A DNA stretch of 64,000 nt from Diplonema papillatum (taxonomy: Eukaryota; Euglenozoa; Diplonemea; Diplonemida; Diplonemidae), in assembly GCA_030068145.1 (NCBI GenBank), contig JAPJBO010000013.1, positions 248,001 through 312,000 on the forward strand, in the 5' to 3' direction. A program made the position numbers and the translations under genes. How positions within the stretch are numbered: position 1 is the first letter of the stretch; each line of letters begins with the position of its first letter. The notes beneath the pieces are model-generated. The model searched no databases. It saw only the letters and a list, made by a program, of their open reading frames with translations, and was not told the origin of the DNA. Shown here in pieces: positions 40,206 to 51,200 of this stretch.

Positions 40206-41018
40206 ATGACCAACGCACGCATGTACACGCTTGTTAGAGGCGCGGCCGCGGCGGTCGGTCTCTTCGGCGGGCTTTGCTTGCGGAAGGGAGTCGCCGACGC
40301 GAAGACCGTCGGCGGGCTGGGCGACGGGCTTGGAGGCTCGTGGGGGGTGGCGCTGGACCTCGACTGGGACAAGGAGTTCTGGAAGGAGGAGAACCTGCTC
40401 GGCACCAACAGCAGGGCGTCGCCGGGGCGGGCCACGCGCGACGTGATCCTCGTCCGCCACGGGCAGTACTACATGGAGACCGGCCAGCTCACGCCGAAGG
40501 GGCACGTCCAAGCAGAAGCCGCTGCGAAGCGCGTTCGAGAGATGTTCGACCCCACCGATCTGCTCGTCAGCACATCCACCCGCGCGCTCGAAACCGTCCG
40601 CCCTTTCGAAGAAGCGCTGCAGATGAAGCCAACCAGTGACGCGGAGCTGTGTGAGTCGATGATGTGCCCGCCGAATGACAGACCCCTGCGGGTGCCTGAG
40701 GAGGTTGTCATCGCGAACTTCGAGCGGACCGAGTCTGCGTACCGTCGGTTGTTCAGGCGACCGGCCAGCAAAAACAGGGACGAGGTCGTCGTCGTGGTGT
40801 GCCACGCGAACGTGATCCGGTACTGGCTGCTGCGCGCGATGCAGATGCCGCCCGAGTTCTGGGCGGCCCTGTCCATCCCGCACGCCTCGGTCACGCACAT
40901 CCGCATCAACTACTCGGGCAGGCCGAACCTCCGCTGCGTCGGCGACGCCGGGCACCACCCCCCTTGCAACGTCACCACGCGCAACGTCAGCCCCAACAAC
41001 GAGGCCGCATCGGCATAG
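40206..41018 (+). CDS. PGAM5: PGAM5-like serine/threonine phosphatase (histidine phosphatase superfamily), single exon
   Basis: 270 residues. Residues 9-25 form a membrane segment (LVRGAAAAVGLFGGLCL) like the mitochondrial-membrane anchor of PGAM5. WDKEFWKEENL at 54-64 resembles the linker before the domain. The histidine-phosphatase core has RHG at 84-86 (phospho-acceptor His85), Arg127 in STSTRA, Glu150 in CESMMCPP, and the second catalytic His200 in VVVVCHANVIRYW. PSIPHASVTHI-type C-terminal strands follow. PGAM5 is a protein phosphatase of mitochondria with roles in mitophagy and stress signalling in animals. The ATG at 40206 is chosen because the duplicated copy conserves it. Intronless, and located inside the proposed last intron of gene B. 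Two broken copies lie just upstream. Confidence 0.88.
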   Translation: MTNARMYTLVRGAAAAVGLFGGLCLRKGVADAKTVGGLGDGLGGSWGVALDLDWDKEFWKEENLLGTNSRASPGRATRDVILVRHGQYYMETGQLTPKGHVQAEAAAKRVREMFDPTDLLVSTSTRALETVRPFEEALQMKPTSDAELCESMMCPPNDRPLRVPEEVVIANFERTESAYRRLFRRPASKNRDEVVVVVCHANVIRYWLLRAMQMPPEFWAALSIPHASVTHIRINYSGRPNLRCVGDAGHHPPCNVTTRNVSPNNEAASA

Positions 41019-41866
41019 CGCTGAAAATAGTGCGCGGGTAGTCAGGGTCCAGGGCAGGTTGGTTCGTCATTGCGGAACAGCATGCGGTTAGCGTGCTTGT
41101 TTATTCTTCCCTTTCGCATACGGTTCCAGAACTTCTTAACAGAATGTCAAAAAAAAAAAAAAATACTCGACGTAGCTGCTTCGACTCCGAATGGAAGGGG
41201 GGAAATATAGAGGTAAGGGGCAAATACAATACAAACACAATCTGATTTGTTTTTCGCTTACACCACCGTGTGTTGTTTTCTCACTCAGGACTTTTGACCT
41301 GTTGTGTTTGTGTGATTTGTCGTGTAGAGGTAGACCCGCATGACCTCACGTCCGTTCAACGCGTGGTTCGGTAGTTACAGCACTTTGGATCCCTTCTGTT
41401 CTTTGTCGGGCAGCATCGTCGAGCATTTCCTTTCAAGCTGGCGCTTATGTAGAAAAAAAAAAAAAAAAAACCGCTACTGTTTCCAGTTAGTTCTCACGAA
41501 GTCTATCTACTTACAAAAGGTGTCACGGGAGAAGCCGGCAGCCGCGCTCGCGCGGTGCACGCTGATCCGAATGGTCCGTGTACATAAAAATTCCCAGTGC
41601 TCGACGGCTTTATCACGTGGGCGACCCTGTCCATCCCGCACGCCTCGGTCACGCGTTTTCGGGCCAGTTACGCTGTGGGACGAAATTGTCGCCAGGTCGA
41701 AGGTCGTACCAGTGGCTTGTCGTAAGTTGGTTTGCGGCGAAGAGAGCTACTGTCCAACAAAGCACTCGCGTCAACGACAAAATGCACCGCAGTGCTCCCA
41801 TTCCTGCTCCCTTGTTGCCCTTCCAGGTCGTGGCCGTACATCTCGTGGATGTTGTGCAAATTGGAG
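41019..41866. other. 3' flank of PGAM5-like gene and probable gene B intron
   Basis: Contains A-tracts (41148-41162, 41453-41470) and an R1 fragment at 41520-41630. No further gene seen. Confidence 0.4.
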
Positions 41867-42142
41867 AGGATCTGCGCCCGCGACCGTTGGAACGATGCCG
41901 TGCCCGAGTATCCGCCGGACGTGCCCTTCTTTCAGTGGAAGCTGAAGTTTCCCATCAAGACGCTAGCCGCCGCCGTAGAAGAAGAGAGCCCGCGACGCGT
42001 CAAGGCGGTGCTCCCCCGCAAAACGGGCTCGCCCGCCTGCCAGATCGGCCCCGGTTGTGTCAACACCGACGCCGTCACCTTCGGTGACGGGGCCGCGGCC
42101 CGCACCGCGCCTCCAACGGAACGACCTACGCCGGCCTTAGAA
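41867..42142 (+). CDS. Gene B, third recognised exon
   Basis: 92 codons in phase 0, from an acceptor in TTGGAG at 41861-41866 to the donor GTACGT at 42143. Reads RICARDRWNDAVPEYPPDV, PFFQWKLKFPIKTLAAAVEE, then Arg/Gly/Pro-rich sequence to PTPALE. An alternative acceptor (CTTCCAG at 41820-41826) would add WPYISWMLCKLE in the same frame, but with another phase. Diverged copies of parts of this exon and of the intron start lie at 46806-47012, 55150-55300 and 59831-60035. No family recognised. Confidence 0.5.
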
Positions 42143-42203
42143 GTACGTGGCAGTAGTGAGGCGACCGGAAACTCCTCGGAGAGATGGTCCCTGCACTTCA
42201 ACT

Positions 42204-42232
42204 CGTCTCTCTCTCTCTCTCTCTCTCTCTCT
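42204..42232. repeat. (CT)n microsatellite in the intron after gene B exon 3
   Basis: About 14 CT units. Shorter CT tracts sit at the same relative place in the copies at 46990 and 60025. Confidence 0.9.
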
Positions 42233-42547
42233 ACATCTTTTTGTCGCTGTTTCTCGGGTTTCTCGGTCCCAGCAATCCTACCCACGGAGAGCGCATCGTG
42301 TCCAGAAGAATCAAGTGAAGCGACATCATGCCGTGAACAGAAGCATAGAACCTTGCTTGACCCTGCGGACCTAATCATTGCAGCCCCGCATGAAACTGTC
42401 CAAAGTAGCGTCACCTTTTTTCCCATCATATCGAGCTGATTACGCCCGCTGCCTGCGGCGTGCTTTGGGGTTTCGATACCACCCAGGTTCAGAGCAGATC
42501 AAAAGAAAAGAAACGAGCCAACTGAACTGAACGCGGAACAGCACGAC

Positions 42548-43471
42548 CCCCCACCCAGACCATTATACAATGGCGAGAGAACGAGTGTGCAAGAATGGAG
42601 GTGGCACGGACTACCAGACCAGCGGAGGCCACCGCAAAGAGACTTTTTCCCTTTTCCTTGTCCCTCAAAACCAGCACCAATAACAACGACCCCCGCCCGT
42701 CGTGCCGTTCTCCTTCGTTGCGGCGGGCGGCGCTTACACACCATCCCCGAGAGGGAAAGAGAGCCAGTAAGTGCAGGCGCCGTGGAAGCCCATGCACTGT
42801 ACACGGGCTACTGTTACTTGACAACGTCCATCGGGTTGTTGAAGAGTCGATGCTGAGCTTCCCTGTCGCTGATACCAGTTTCGGGGTCTCCTGCATGTAG
42901 CACCTCTTCTGCCTAGAGGGCTTTAGGCGGGTTCGGATGGTAGTGTCTTCCTGTGCTTGCACTTTCCAGTTCCCACCGAGTCATATGAGACGATGCCAAC
43001 CCCCCCCCCCCCCCCCCCCCACCCACCTTTTATACAATGGCGAGAGAACGAGTGTGCAAGAATGGAGGTGGCACGGACTACCAGACCGGCGGAGGCCACC
43101 GCAAAGAGACTTTTTCCCTTTTCCTTGTCCCTCAAAACCAGCACCAATAACAACGACCCCCGCCCGTCGTGCCGTTCTCCTTCGTTGCGGCGGGCGGCGC
43201 TTGCACACCATCCCCGAGAGGGAAAGAGAGCCAGTAAGTGCAGGCGCCGTGGAAGCCCATGCACTGTACACGGGCTACTGTTACTTGACAACGTCGTCCA
43301 TCGGGTTGTTGAAGAGTCGATGCTGATCTTCCCTGTCGCTGATACCAGTTTCGGGGTCTCCTGCATGTAGCACCTCTCTTCTGCCTAGAGGGCTTTAGGC
43401 GGGTTCGGATGGTAGTGTCTTCCTGTGCTTGCACTTTCCAGTTCCCACCGTGTCATATGAGACGATGCCAC
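42548..43471 (+). repeat. Recent direct duplication, unit about 450 bp
   Basis: 42560-42992 and 43031-43471 are almost identical (about five differences seen, including one added TCG and a C/T pair). A poly-C run of about 20 (43000-43020) separates them. A fragment of the same unit occurs at 63585-63690. Open frames on both strands exist in each unit, but none resembles a protein family, and the frames are carried by both copies equally. Confidence 0.93.
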
Positions 43472-45229
43472 AGCCCCCCCCTTTGCACTAATAATTTTTT
43501 TTTTTGACGTCACCCCATACTGGCCCCGAACCCCCATCTGTGCGGCCCAAAACGGGTCCCAAACGGTTTTTGACGGGCTGAGTCAAGGTAAAGGGTCTCC
43601 GAAGGCTCGACGAATGGGCCCAGGTGGGCCCCGGAGCTATTGTATACATAAAAATCTTCTGTACCATAGTAGGTCCATATCGCATGTACGATGTCTGAAC
43701 CCACGTACCATGCACCCCGGACTTCAGCAGCCGTATACTAAGTCAATCGGGAGTGAAAAAGTGCGGGTGCGGCCACTCCCGCATTGAGGGAGGGAGGCCG
43801 ACCGCACAAACGACCGCAAAACCACTCCCGCAATCCGGAGTGGGAGTCCGGGGTGTGTATCAATGGAAGGTGCACGTATGTCGGGTGCCCACACACACAG
43901 GTGGCGGCGGTGTGTGCTACGCCCTCTGCCTGATGAACTGGATAAAAAGACCGGAGCAGGGGCAGCAGATATATAAACCACGACGCCCACCAATCGAAGC
44001 ATGTTCTTAGGCTCCCCCCCCCCACAGCATCAATCATGCATGAGAGGCAGTCTTCAGCCTGAACATCAAACTAAGATTTTCCCCTCCCCTCTCAGCATTA
44101 TGTACAAGCCCCCACCCTGCACTTGGCAACCAGATGAAACGAAAGACAGTGCGAAACCAGAACATTTCACTCTCTCCCCCGAACTGAGGAGACCGGACTC
44201 ATCGAAGAGATGGCCTCTCTCTTCTTTTATATAAGCGCCAGCTTGGAAGGAAATGCGACGGAGCTGCCAGACAAAGAACCGAATGGATCCCAAGTGCTGT
44301 ACCTACCGAACCACGTGTTGAACGGACGTGAGGTTATGCGGGACTACCCCTTCACGACTGACACAAGCACAGGGGAAAACGTCTGAGTGAAAAAAACACC
44401 ACCACAATCGTGGTGTAAGCGGAGAACAAGTCCGATTGTGTTTGTATTTTAATTGCCCCTCTACCAAAGAGGAACCGTTCTATTCCCACACGGAGCGCAG
44501 ACACCTCTGAGTTTGGTACCAGGTGGACGCACTCAACAAACCAGACCCGTTGGTAATCGGCGTTACCCCAAAAATCAGGATCACAGGATTCCTGTAAGAC
44601 TTCCTGTGGGAAGAGGGCACTCTTTCTAGTTGAGGGGTCAGGTAGCAAGAATAAAAATAGCGGCACCTGATCAGAAAACTGCTGTTAAACCTTTGGGTGT
44701 AGGGCTTCTGCTGGGTGGTCCTGTTTGTTTGGTGGCGCTTCGCAGTCGTATTGTTTCTCCCCTCAGACCTCAGAAGGCGCCGGGGCTCCTCCAAGCATTT
44801 TGCGCACATTTTTTGTCGAGTCGCGCGCTGTAGCGGACAGAGTTCTTCCCGCGACACGTCGGCGGCACACAATTGAGAAGAGAACTACCCAAACGAACCA
44901 CGTACAAACACTCAATCCATCATCAGCCAAGCAAGGCCGCGCCCTGAACATTCTGGTCAGCATCGTCTGGTACTGCCACACGGTCTGTTGGTCAGTTCCG
45001 ACCGTCGGAATGTCTGTCAGACTCGTCCCGCCGGTCGTTTAGTGACTCTTGTCAAACTCAGACTGATGCTGTGAGACACTGACGCCTGTTGTCAGACTCT
45101 GACTGTTTGTTGGACTCTAACGAACGCCATTTTTGGCCACTTTCACTGGCGGTTGGTTACGAGCCACATCCCAAACCCAGCCCCCTCTCAACTCCCTTCC
45201 CGCCCTTGTTTTTCCTTAACCGACGGAAG
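43472..45229. other. No confident gene
   Basis: Holds an R8 copy (44035-44090) and short GTCAGACTC.GACTG repeats at 44990-45120. ORFs are short. Confidence 0.4.
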
Positions 45230-45545
45230 GAAGGATGCAAAAAATATTTTCGCTAGCGAGGAACGGACTGCCCGAGCGGGTGTCGGCGGTCTGCTTCGAC
45301 GGCGGATTGCATCGGAGCCGTATCTGGGAGACTGCGGGACGCGGCCGAAGCGTCACCGCTGTCGCCGGCGCCGCGCCCCAGCAGTAGTAGACGCCCCCCG
45401 CCAGGATGGTCGTGGGGGCCTTCCGCAGCGCAGCACTCGCCATCATTCGGCGCCGTTCCTCGTGGGTGTGCATGTAGTCTACACCGTGGTGCTGCACCCC
45501 GTCACAGGAAGGGCGCTACGCAGCAAGCTGCGCCAAGGCGGACCG
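45230..45545. other. GC-rich patch, possible exon on either strand
   Basis: Composition resembles host exons. The minus strand reads MMASAALRKAPTTILAGGVY, then YCWGAAPATA before a possible donor (GTGACG), like a short presequence. The plus strand reads a different frame. Without homology neither is preferred. Confidence 0.2.
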
Positions 45546-46079
45546 TTCCCGTGCTGGACTGTGTGTTAGACAGCAGCAGGCAGTTCAATCCAGTTCTAGG
45601 AGATAGGGATGGACCAGTTCAGTATCTGGCACCCACAGACGGGGCAAGAATCCGGCCCGCTGTCAGTTGCTCTGATCCTATAAGCGCTCCCTTCTTCAGA
45701 GTTAATTCGCGGCGAACTGTTAGAGTCGCGGGGCAATGCCGCGTGCGAATGGAACGCTTTGCTCGAGTTCCTGGGAGTTTGAGTCCTGAACCCGCTCCTG
45801 GGGCCTCGCGTGCACGAAGTAGATCGCGCGTGTAGCGATGCCCAGCGCGCACCAGGTGCTCCTGCACTCAAGTCCGGCACAACCACAGGCTTCCAAGTTG
45901 ATCTTGGCCTCTTTCGGATTGCTCCTGGGATCCAACAGGATCTGATTCATATAGGATTGATTGTGGTCGCTTTTTGGCCTGCTCCTGAAAAAGATAACCT
46001 TACAATGGTCATCACGGAGGCTTTAAACCCCCGGATCTCTCTGAGCGACGAACTTACACTCTAAAGAAGTCAAGCACAG

Positions 46080-46445
46080 ACTTGTAGTGCCGATCACCGC
46101 AACATGAGTTGCTGCTCTGGGCCGCCGCTGGAGCTCGCAAGTAAGAAGTCAGGCACAGGCCTGGTGCTTGCAGGTCAACTGCCACAGGAGGCGGCTCTGT
46201 TGGCCACGCCTCCGGAGCTTGTTTACTAGAAGTTGTGCTGTGGAATATTCCCTCTAGTCGTCACCGAAAGTACGCCGTAACTCTGGGGAAGCTGACAACA
46301 AAGTAACCACGCGCAGGCCTGTCTCAGAACTGGCCCCTGCTGCAAGAGGCGCCGCTCTGTGTTGGCCATACCACTGGAAACTCATTTACAAGAAGTTGTG
46401 CCCTGGACTGTATCCTCCATCGTCACTGAAAATACGCTGTTTCTC
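46080..46445 (+). repeat. Tandem repeat, unit about 165 bp
   Basis: 46150-46280 and 46316-46450 share CACAGGCCTG, GCAAGAGGCGC/GGAGGCGGCTCTG.GTTGGCCA, AGAAGTTGTGC, TCGTCAC.GAAA.TACGC. A third partial unit precedes them. Confidence 0.75.
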
Positions 46446-46805
46446 CGGGCCGCTGCGTCGTTTTTGTTCTTGTTATTCCGCGGAGATGTTCTCTTCTCGA
46501 GCACGCATTCCCTCTTGTTGGCACCTTTCTTGCTTACTTGGCAGCCCGCACCTACCACGGCATCGGCAGCATCACAGCAACCTTTACTGTAAAGGTGTTG
46601 CGGGTATGCAAATCCACTTGCCGAAGATCTGAAGACTCAATTTTGTACACATCTCCCCCGACGGGGAGGCAACCCCGTGAACCCCGTTTACACCGCCGGT
46701 TTGCATATTATCGTCAGTGGGTGCTGGAGTTTCCATCAAGATGCAAAAGGACGGGCGATTGTCAAAAAGAGGAAAGCCCGCGTCACACAACATGCCAGCA
46801 CACCC

Positions 46806-47012
46806 GCCAGGCGATCTCGCCTGCCAGCCAGAACGCCCCCGGTTGCGCCATCTTCTCGCAGCCATCCTCTATGATAGGGCCGCGGCTCGCACCGTGCCCC
46901 GTAACGACTGTGTACGCCCGCCGTAGTAGTACGGGACAGTAGTGGGGCGACCGGATACTCCCCAGAGAGATGGTCCCTGCACTCTAACTCGTCTCTCTCT
47001 CTTTTTCTTTCC
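46806..47012 (+). pseudogene. Decayed copy of the 3' part of gene B exon 3 and its intron start
   Basis: Aligns with 42022-42235: CTCGCCTGCCAG, GGGCCGCGGC.CGCACCG, then GGCGACCGGA.ACTCC and GAGAGATGGTCCCTGCACT, ending in a CT tract. No open frame. Confidence 0.75.
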
Positions 47013-47164
47013 GAGGTAGCAATCATTTTGTCGAGGCTCAACTGCCTGGCACCGAAGACCCGATCCAACAGGAGGTAGATACAGCAAGATGCTTTGACTG
47101 CTGCCGAAGCTTCGACTTTTCGAACAGAAGTCAGAGAAGACAAACTTTCCTTTTTTCCGGAGAG

Positions 47165-47440
47165 TCCCGGGTAAAAGGTACCAGGGAAAGCCTGCTACAC
47201 GGGAGCCAAGCTTCACGTGTTCGGCGGTACTGCAGAGCCACGGGCCTACGGGTCAAGTGGCTACCGATTTCCCAAACTAAAGCATCAAGGCTTGGCGCAC
47301 CTTGGGGCTTGGCGCTCGCGCTGAACACAAGCTCGTCGAGACGGTCAGCCGCAGGGCAGAGCGGACGGGGTTGTGACGCTGTGCTGCCTCCGACTCAAGC
47401 TTTGCAAGCTGTGGTTGAGCGTCACGTTCCTGGACCAGGA
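47165..47440 (+). repeat. Dispersed repeat family R4, plus-strand copy
   Basis: Inverse of 10540-10830 and related to the 61316-61925 array. Lies about 360 bp upstream of the ADCK2-like start codon. Confidence 0.75.
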
Positions 47441-47799
47441 GCGGCCTCTTTCTTCTTCTCTTCTTCGGAGAGTCCCAGACCTGCCGTTGGCTCGCTCTTC
47501 TGCGCGCTGGAAGACTGGCGCAGCCCTCCGGAGAAGTAGTGCAAGATGCCAAACCAAGACACTTCCCACAATCCCAACCCTTTTGTTTGTGCGCACTCGC
47601 GGAGCTCATCACCTGCTTTGGTACGTTTCATGCAGTACGCTGCCAACTACAACCAACGAGCATGCATTATTGGCACACAAATCCGCTAATCCAAAAATAA
47701 CGCCACAAAATGAAGGGGGAGGAGGGGGGGGGGGTCAGGAAGAAGAGGGAGCGGAAAAGCGGCGGGACACACGGGTCAGGGTTTTCGGGAGACCCCCTG

Positions 47800-48202
47800 A
47801 TGCGGAGCAGGGCGCTCGTGTGGGGCCGCCGGCTGGTGCTCGGCGGCGCCGGGCTGTCGGCGGGGGCGTACACCGGGTTCTACCTGTGGGTCCGGAGCTA
47901 CGACCCGGGCACCGCCGGCCCGCCTCGGCACGCCCGCGTGCTGGTCGACGAAACAGGGCAGCTCATCGACCCCGAGCTGCGGCACGTGCCCCAGTGGCAG
48001 GTGTACCGGCGGCTTCTCCACCTCATCCTCCTCTACCTGCCGCTCGCGCTGACGTATCCTATCGCCGTGCTCAGCGAGTCGCTCACCGCAATCTGGCAGA
48101 GCACCTTCCTCCGGACGGTGCAGTACTCAGGCCCAGCGTTCATCAAACTCGCCCAATGGCTGGCCACCCGACGAGATCTGTTGGACCCGTCAACGCGAAC
48201 GT
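47800..48202 (+). CDS. ADCK2: ADCK2-like gene, exon 1
   Basis: MRSRALVWGRRLVLGG begins a presequence-like, Arg-rich lead with a hydrophobic span. The exon continues to TRRDLLDPSTRT. Donor candidates are at 48201 (AAC then GTGTGC, phase 2) and 48203 (phase 1); only the second matches the phase of an acceptor at 60279-60280. Upstream 47710-47799 is open but very G-rich. Confidence 0.8.
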
Positions 48203-51200
48203 GTGCCTTCTTTTCTTAGTCTTTTCGTTCTCACAAGTTAGTTGGCAGCGCAGCGGGGCACTAAAAGCAGTTTCCTAATACAACGATTTGCCACGTGCGC
48301 TACCCCCCCCCCCCCAGTGCTGACACTACCCTGAGAGCCCCCAACGACTTTGCAAGGGACCCCAAAAAGGAAGCCCAACCCGGGCTTCCTTTTTACCCCT
48401 GCAAACCCGTGAATAGGTGCTACGGGAGTATCTGGCAACCGCTGCTTAACAGTGCTCACGTGGGCGGTGTCTTCGGACAGCACCTCGTGATGTTCGCATC
48501 ACAAAACAAAGAAGACAGTGAAATGGTCGTTACCTGGTCGGGTTTCGCTCGCGACCGTTTCCTGAACAATCCTTCACTAAATCCGCGGTTAAATAACCTG
48601 GCCTCAGTGGTGCAAGCACCACGCGCTCTTCAAACCCAAGAAACATTTTCCCCCCTTCTACAGTGCAGTTGCCTTGGAGGCTGGGTGGTCGAATTCTCTA
48701 AGGTGAAACGGTCAAAATTCCCTGGCAAAAGTGGGCCCACAAAAATTTTTCAAAGTGTGGTTTTTGGGGTATTTGGGCTAAAATTTTTTTTTTTTACCGG
48801 CTGGATTTTTTTTGTCCCTGCCGCTGAACAGCTACAATGAGGCCCAGGGACAATAAGGGAGCTTTTTGTCCCTCCAGGGACAAAAAGTTTTTTTTTGTCC
48901 CTGGAGACATTTTCATAGCAACACCTACAGGATTAAAGGAAACAAGACCACAAAATGCCGAAGGTGAAGAAAGAAGGAGTCAGCGACTCCAGTCCCGAAA
49001 GCTCTGAAGGCGAAAGCAGCGACAGCGCTCTGCCGGAGAAGTCCAGGCAACGTTACACGTTGGTGTGGAGGGACTTCATAGACTACATTCAAGTTCACTG
49101 CAAGTACCCAAAGCCCCTCTCGGGAAAGCCATCCAAGAAGCAGCCGACGGAGGCACAGTACGCAACCTTCTCAGAGACTGAGAAGCGAGGTGTTCATGAA
49201 CACCGCCCTTTCTTAGCACAACCCTTTTAGCATGTTGTCTTGTGGTGAGGAATGCTCATTCCGTTTCCTTTTGCTCCTGGGCCTCATTGCAGCTGTTCAG
49301 CGGCAGGCAAAAAAAATCCAGCCGGTAAAAAAATTACGTTGTACCGGTCAAGGGGCCTTTTTGTCCCTTGGGCAAGTTTTTTTCACTCGACTTCGCCCTC
49401 GGGCTCGTCTCGTGAAAAAAACTTGCCCTCGGGACAAAAAGGCCCCTTATGTACCGGTAAAAAATAGCTATTTTTTTCTGACCACCCACCGTGGTGACCA
49501 CCTTAGAGAGTGACAGGTAGCGTCCCCCCTCCACAGTGAAAATAGCCTGTATACACGACGCACTTGTCATGCACAATCACTTGTTATATAACAAGTGACC
49601 TAACAAGTGAAAATGTATAACAAGTGCCACTTGTTATACAACAAGTGATCACTTGTTATATAACAAGTGATCACTTGTTATATAACAAGTGATCACTTGT
49701 TATATAACAAGTGATTGCTTGTTCTATAACAAGTGATTGCTTGTTATATAACAAGTGTTTGGCTGCAATTTCATAAGGAACCTGGGGTTTGCACCTACCT
49801 ACGAGAGAAAATCAGTGATCTGCAAGACAAAAATATCGGGGAGTTTCGGGGAAATTCGGGGAGTTTCGGGGTATTTCCTTTGTGACGACCACTTTCCCTG
49901 CAGCCGGGGAGGGCTACGCTATTACGGCCCTACCTTGCGCAGAGCGGTCCCGTGTTCGGTTATGCCCCGAAGACGAAGATAGAGGCTGAGAAGGAAGGAC
50001 AGACTGGGAGGTACAGTTTGACACGTTTTGACACAGGTAGCTACAGGATCCGCTGCGGTAAAGAGAGCAGGAACCGTTCCACCAGAGGTCGTGCGGGTAC
50101 AGAGACGATGCTCGTGCTCGAGTCGCAGTTGGGGACGAACAGGCACGCCTTCAATGATGAGGTCTGGGGGATGGACGTATTTTCCACGTATGGGGAGGAA
50201 AGGATCGGACGTGCTGGTGGAACGCCTTCGAAGACGGCACCTCCGGCAAGAAAGGGCAGAAGAGGGTAAATTTAGTGGGCGGCGGAGACCCAGTGCATGG
50301 AGGTGGCGTGCCCAGGCCACCACCAAGGACGAGAGAGTGCGCACGAGACATCACAGCTTGAATACCAAGCGCTTGCCCCCCAGCGTTGTACTTTGGACAC
50401 CGAAGGGGAAGCTCGTCTTTACCCCTTGGATCTGCTTGAACCGAGCACGGCGATCGTCAGAGAGGCCGGGCACGGTGTCCAGTGAAAACGGCTCGAATTG
50501 CCTCGGCGAATTGCTCTTCCGGCTCTCCCCAAGAAGAAGACCCCTCCGCTTTCACGATGGACTGCTCCCAGTCGCAAACAGGGTTTCTGGATGGAACTCC
50601 CGCACTGCGTTGCTCAGTTCCGCCCGCTCTCGGCTACGCAGTTTTTCAGCCCATCCCTCGAATTTGTGCGGTGGTGCTGGCCTGCTGCAGCTGCTCACGA
50701 TGGCCACCATTCTTCGGCTTTTCTCTGTGCCGCTTTGCTGGCTGACATCCGGACTCTTGCAGTACTCTGACTGCACGCAGTCAATTTTAGGTGCAGTTCT
50801 GGTGTAATCTTGCGGATTTTGGTTACCCCTGGTACCGAAAACCTGAGCATGCTAGCGTTACACTACCGTTACGCTACCGTTACGCACCCGGGACCAGCTT
50901 GATTGAGAAGGCATAGGATGGTTTTCAACACTATTCTGAGTCCAGTGTCCCAGTCTTGTGATCCGAGGGTGTGTTCTGGGGTCGTAACCACCCTGGATGT
51001 CGTTCTCTGTGTGCTCCAACAAGTCGACAAGGGAAATATTCTTGCTAGAACATGGCAGCTTTCTTGGGTGCACCCACCCTGAGTGTACGGACCTTGGACT
51101 TTTCTGGAGCATCTGGGTGGGATATTATGGTCCCCTGAGTGCTTTTCTGCCCGCCAGATGTTGTGTGCTGCCAGTAGGGGTAATTTTCTGGCAGTCTCGG

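Larger units (their letters stand above)
48655..49550 (-). mobile_element. MITE family M1, interrupted copy
   Basis: 48655-48790 and 49475-49550 are the two halves (inverted) of the uninterrupted element at 57478-57715: CAGTGCAGTTGCCTTGGAGG, TCTCTAAGGTGAAA, GTGGGCCCACAAAAATTTTT on one side; CTGACCACCC, GGTGACCACCTTAGAGAGTG, CCTCCACAGTGAAAATAGCC on the other. About 680 bp of other sequence sits in the A/T tract between them. Family ends carry CTCTAAGGTG/CACCTTAGAG inverted repeats. Related, shorter copies lie at 55560-55690 and 59420-59540. Confidence 0.85.

Noticed and set aside
42560-43471. Protein-coding gene pair in the duplicated 450-bp units
   Set aside because: Frames of similar length exist on both strands of each unit, none has a recognisable domain, and a length change between units alters one frame without consequence.
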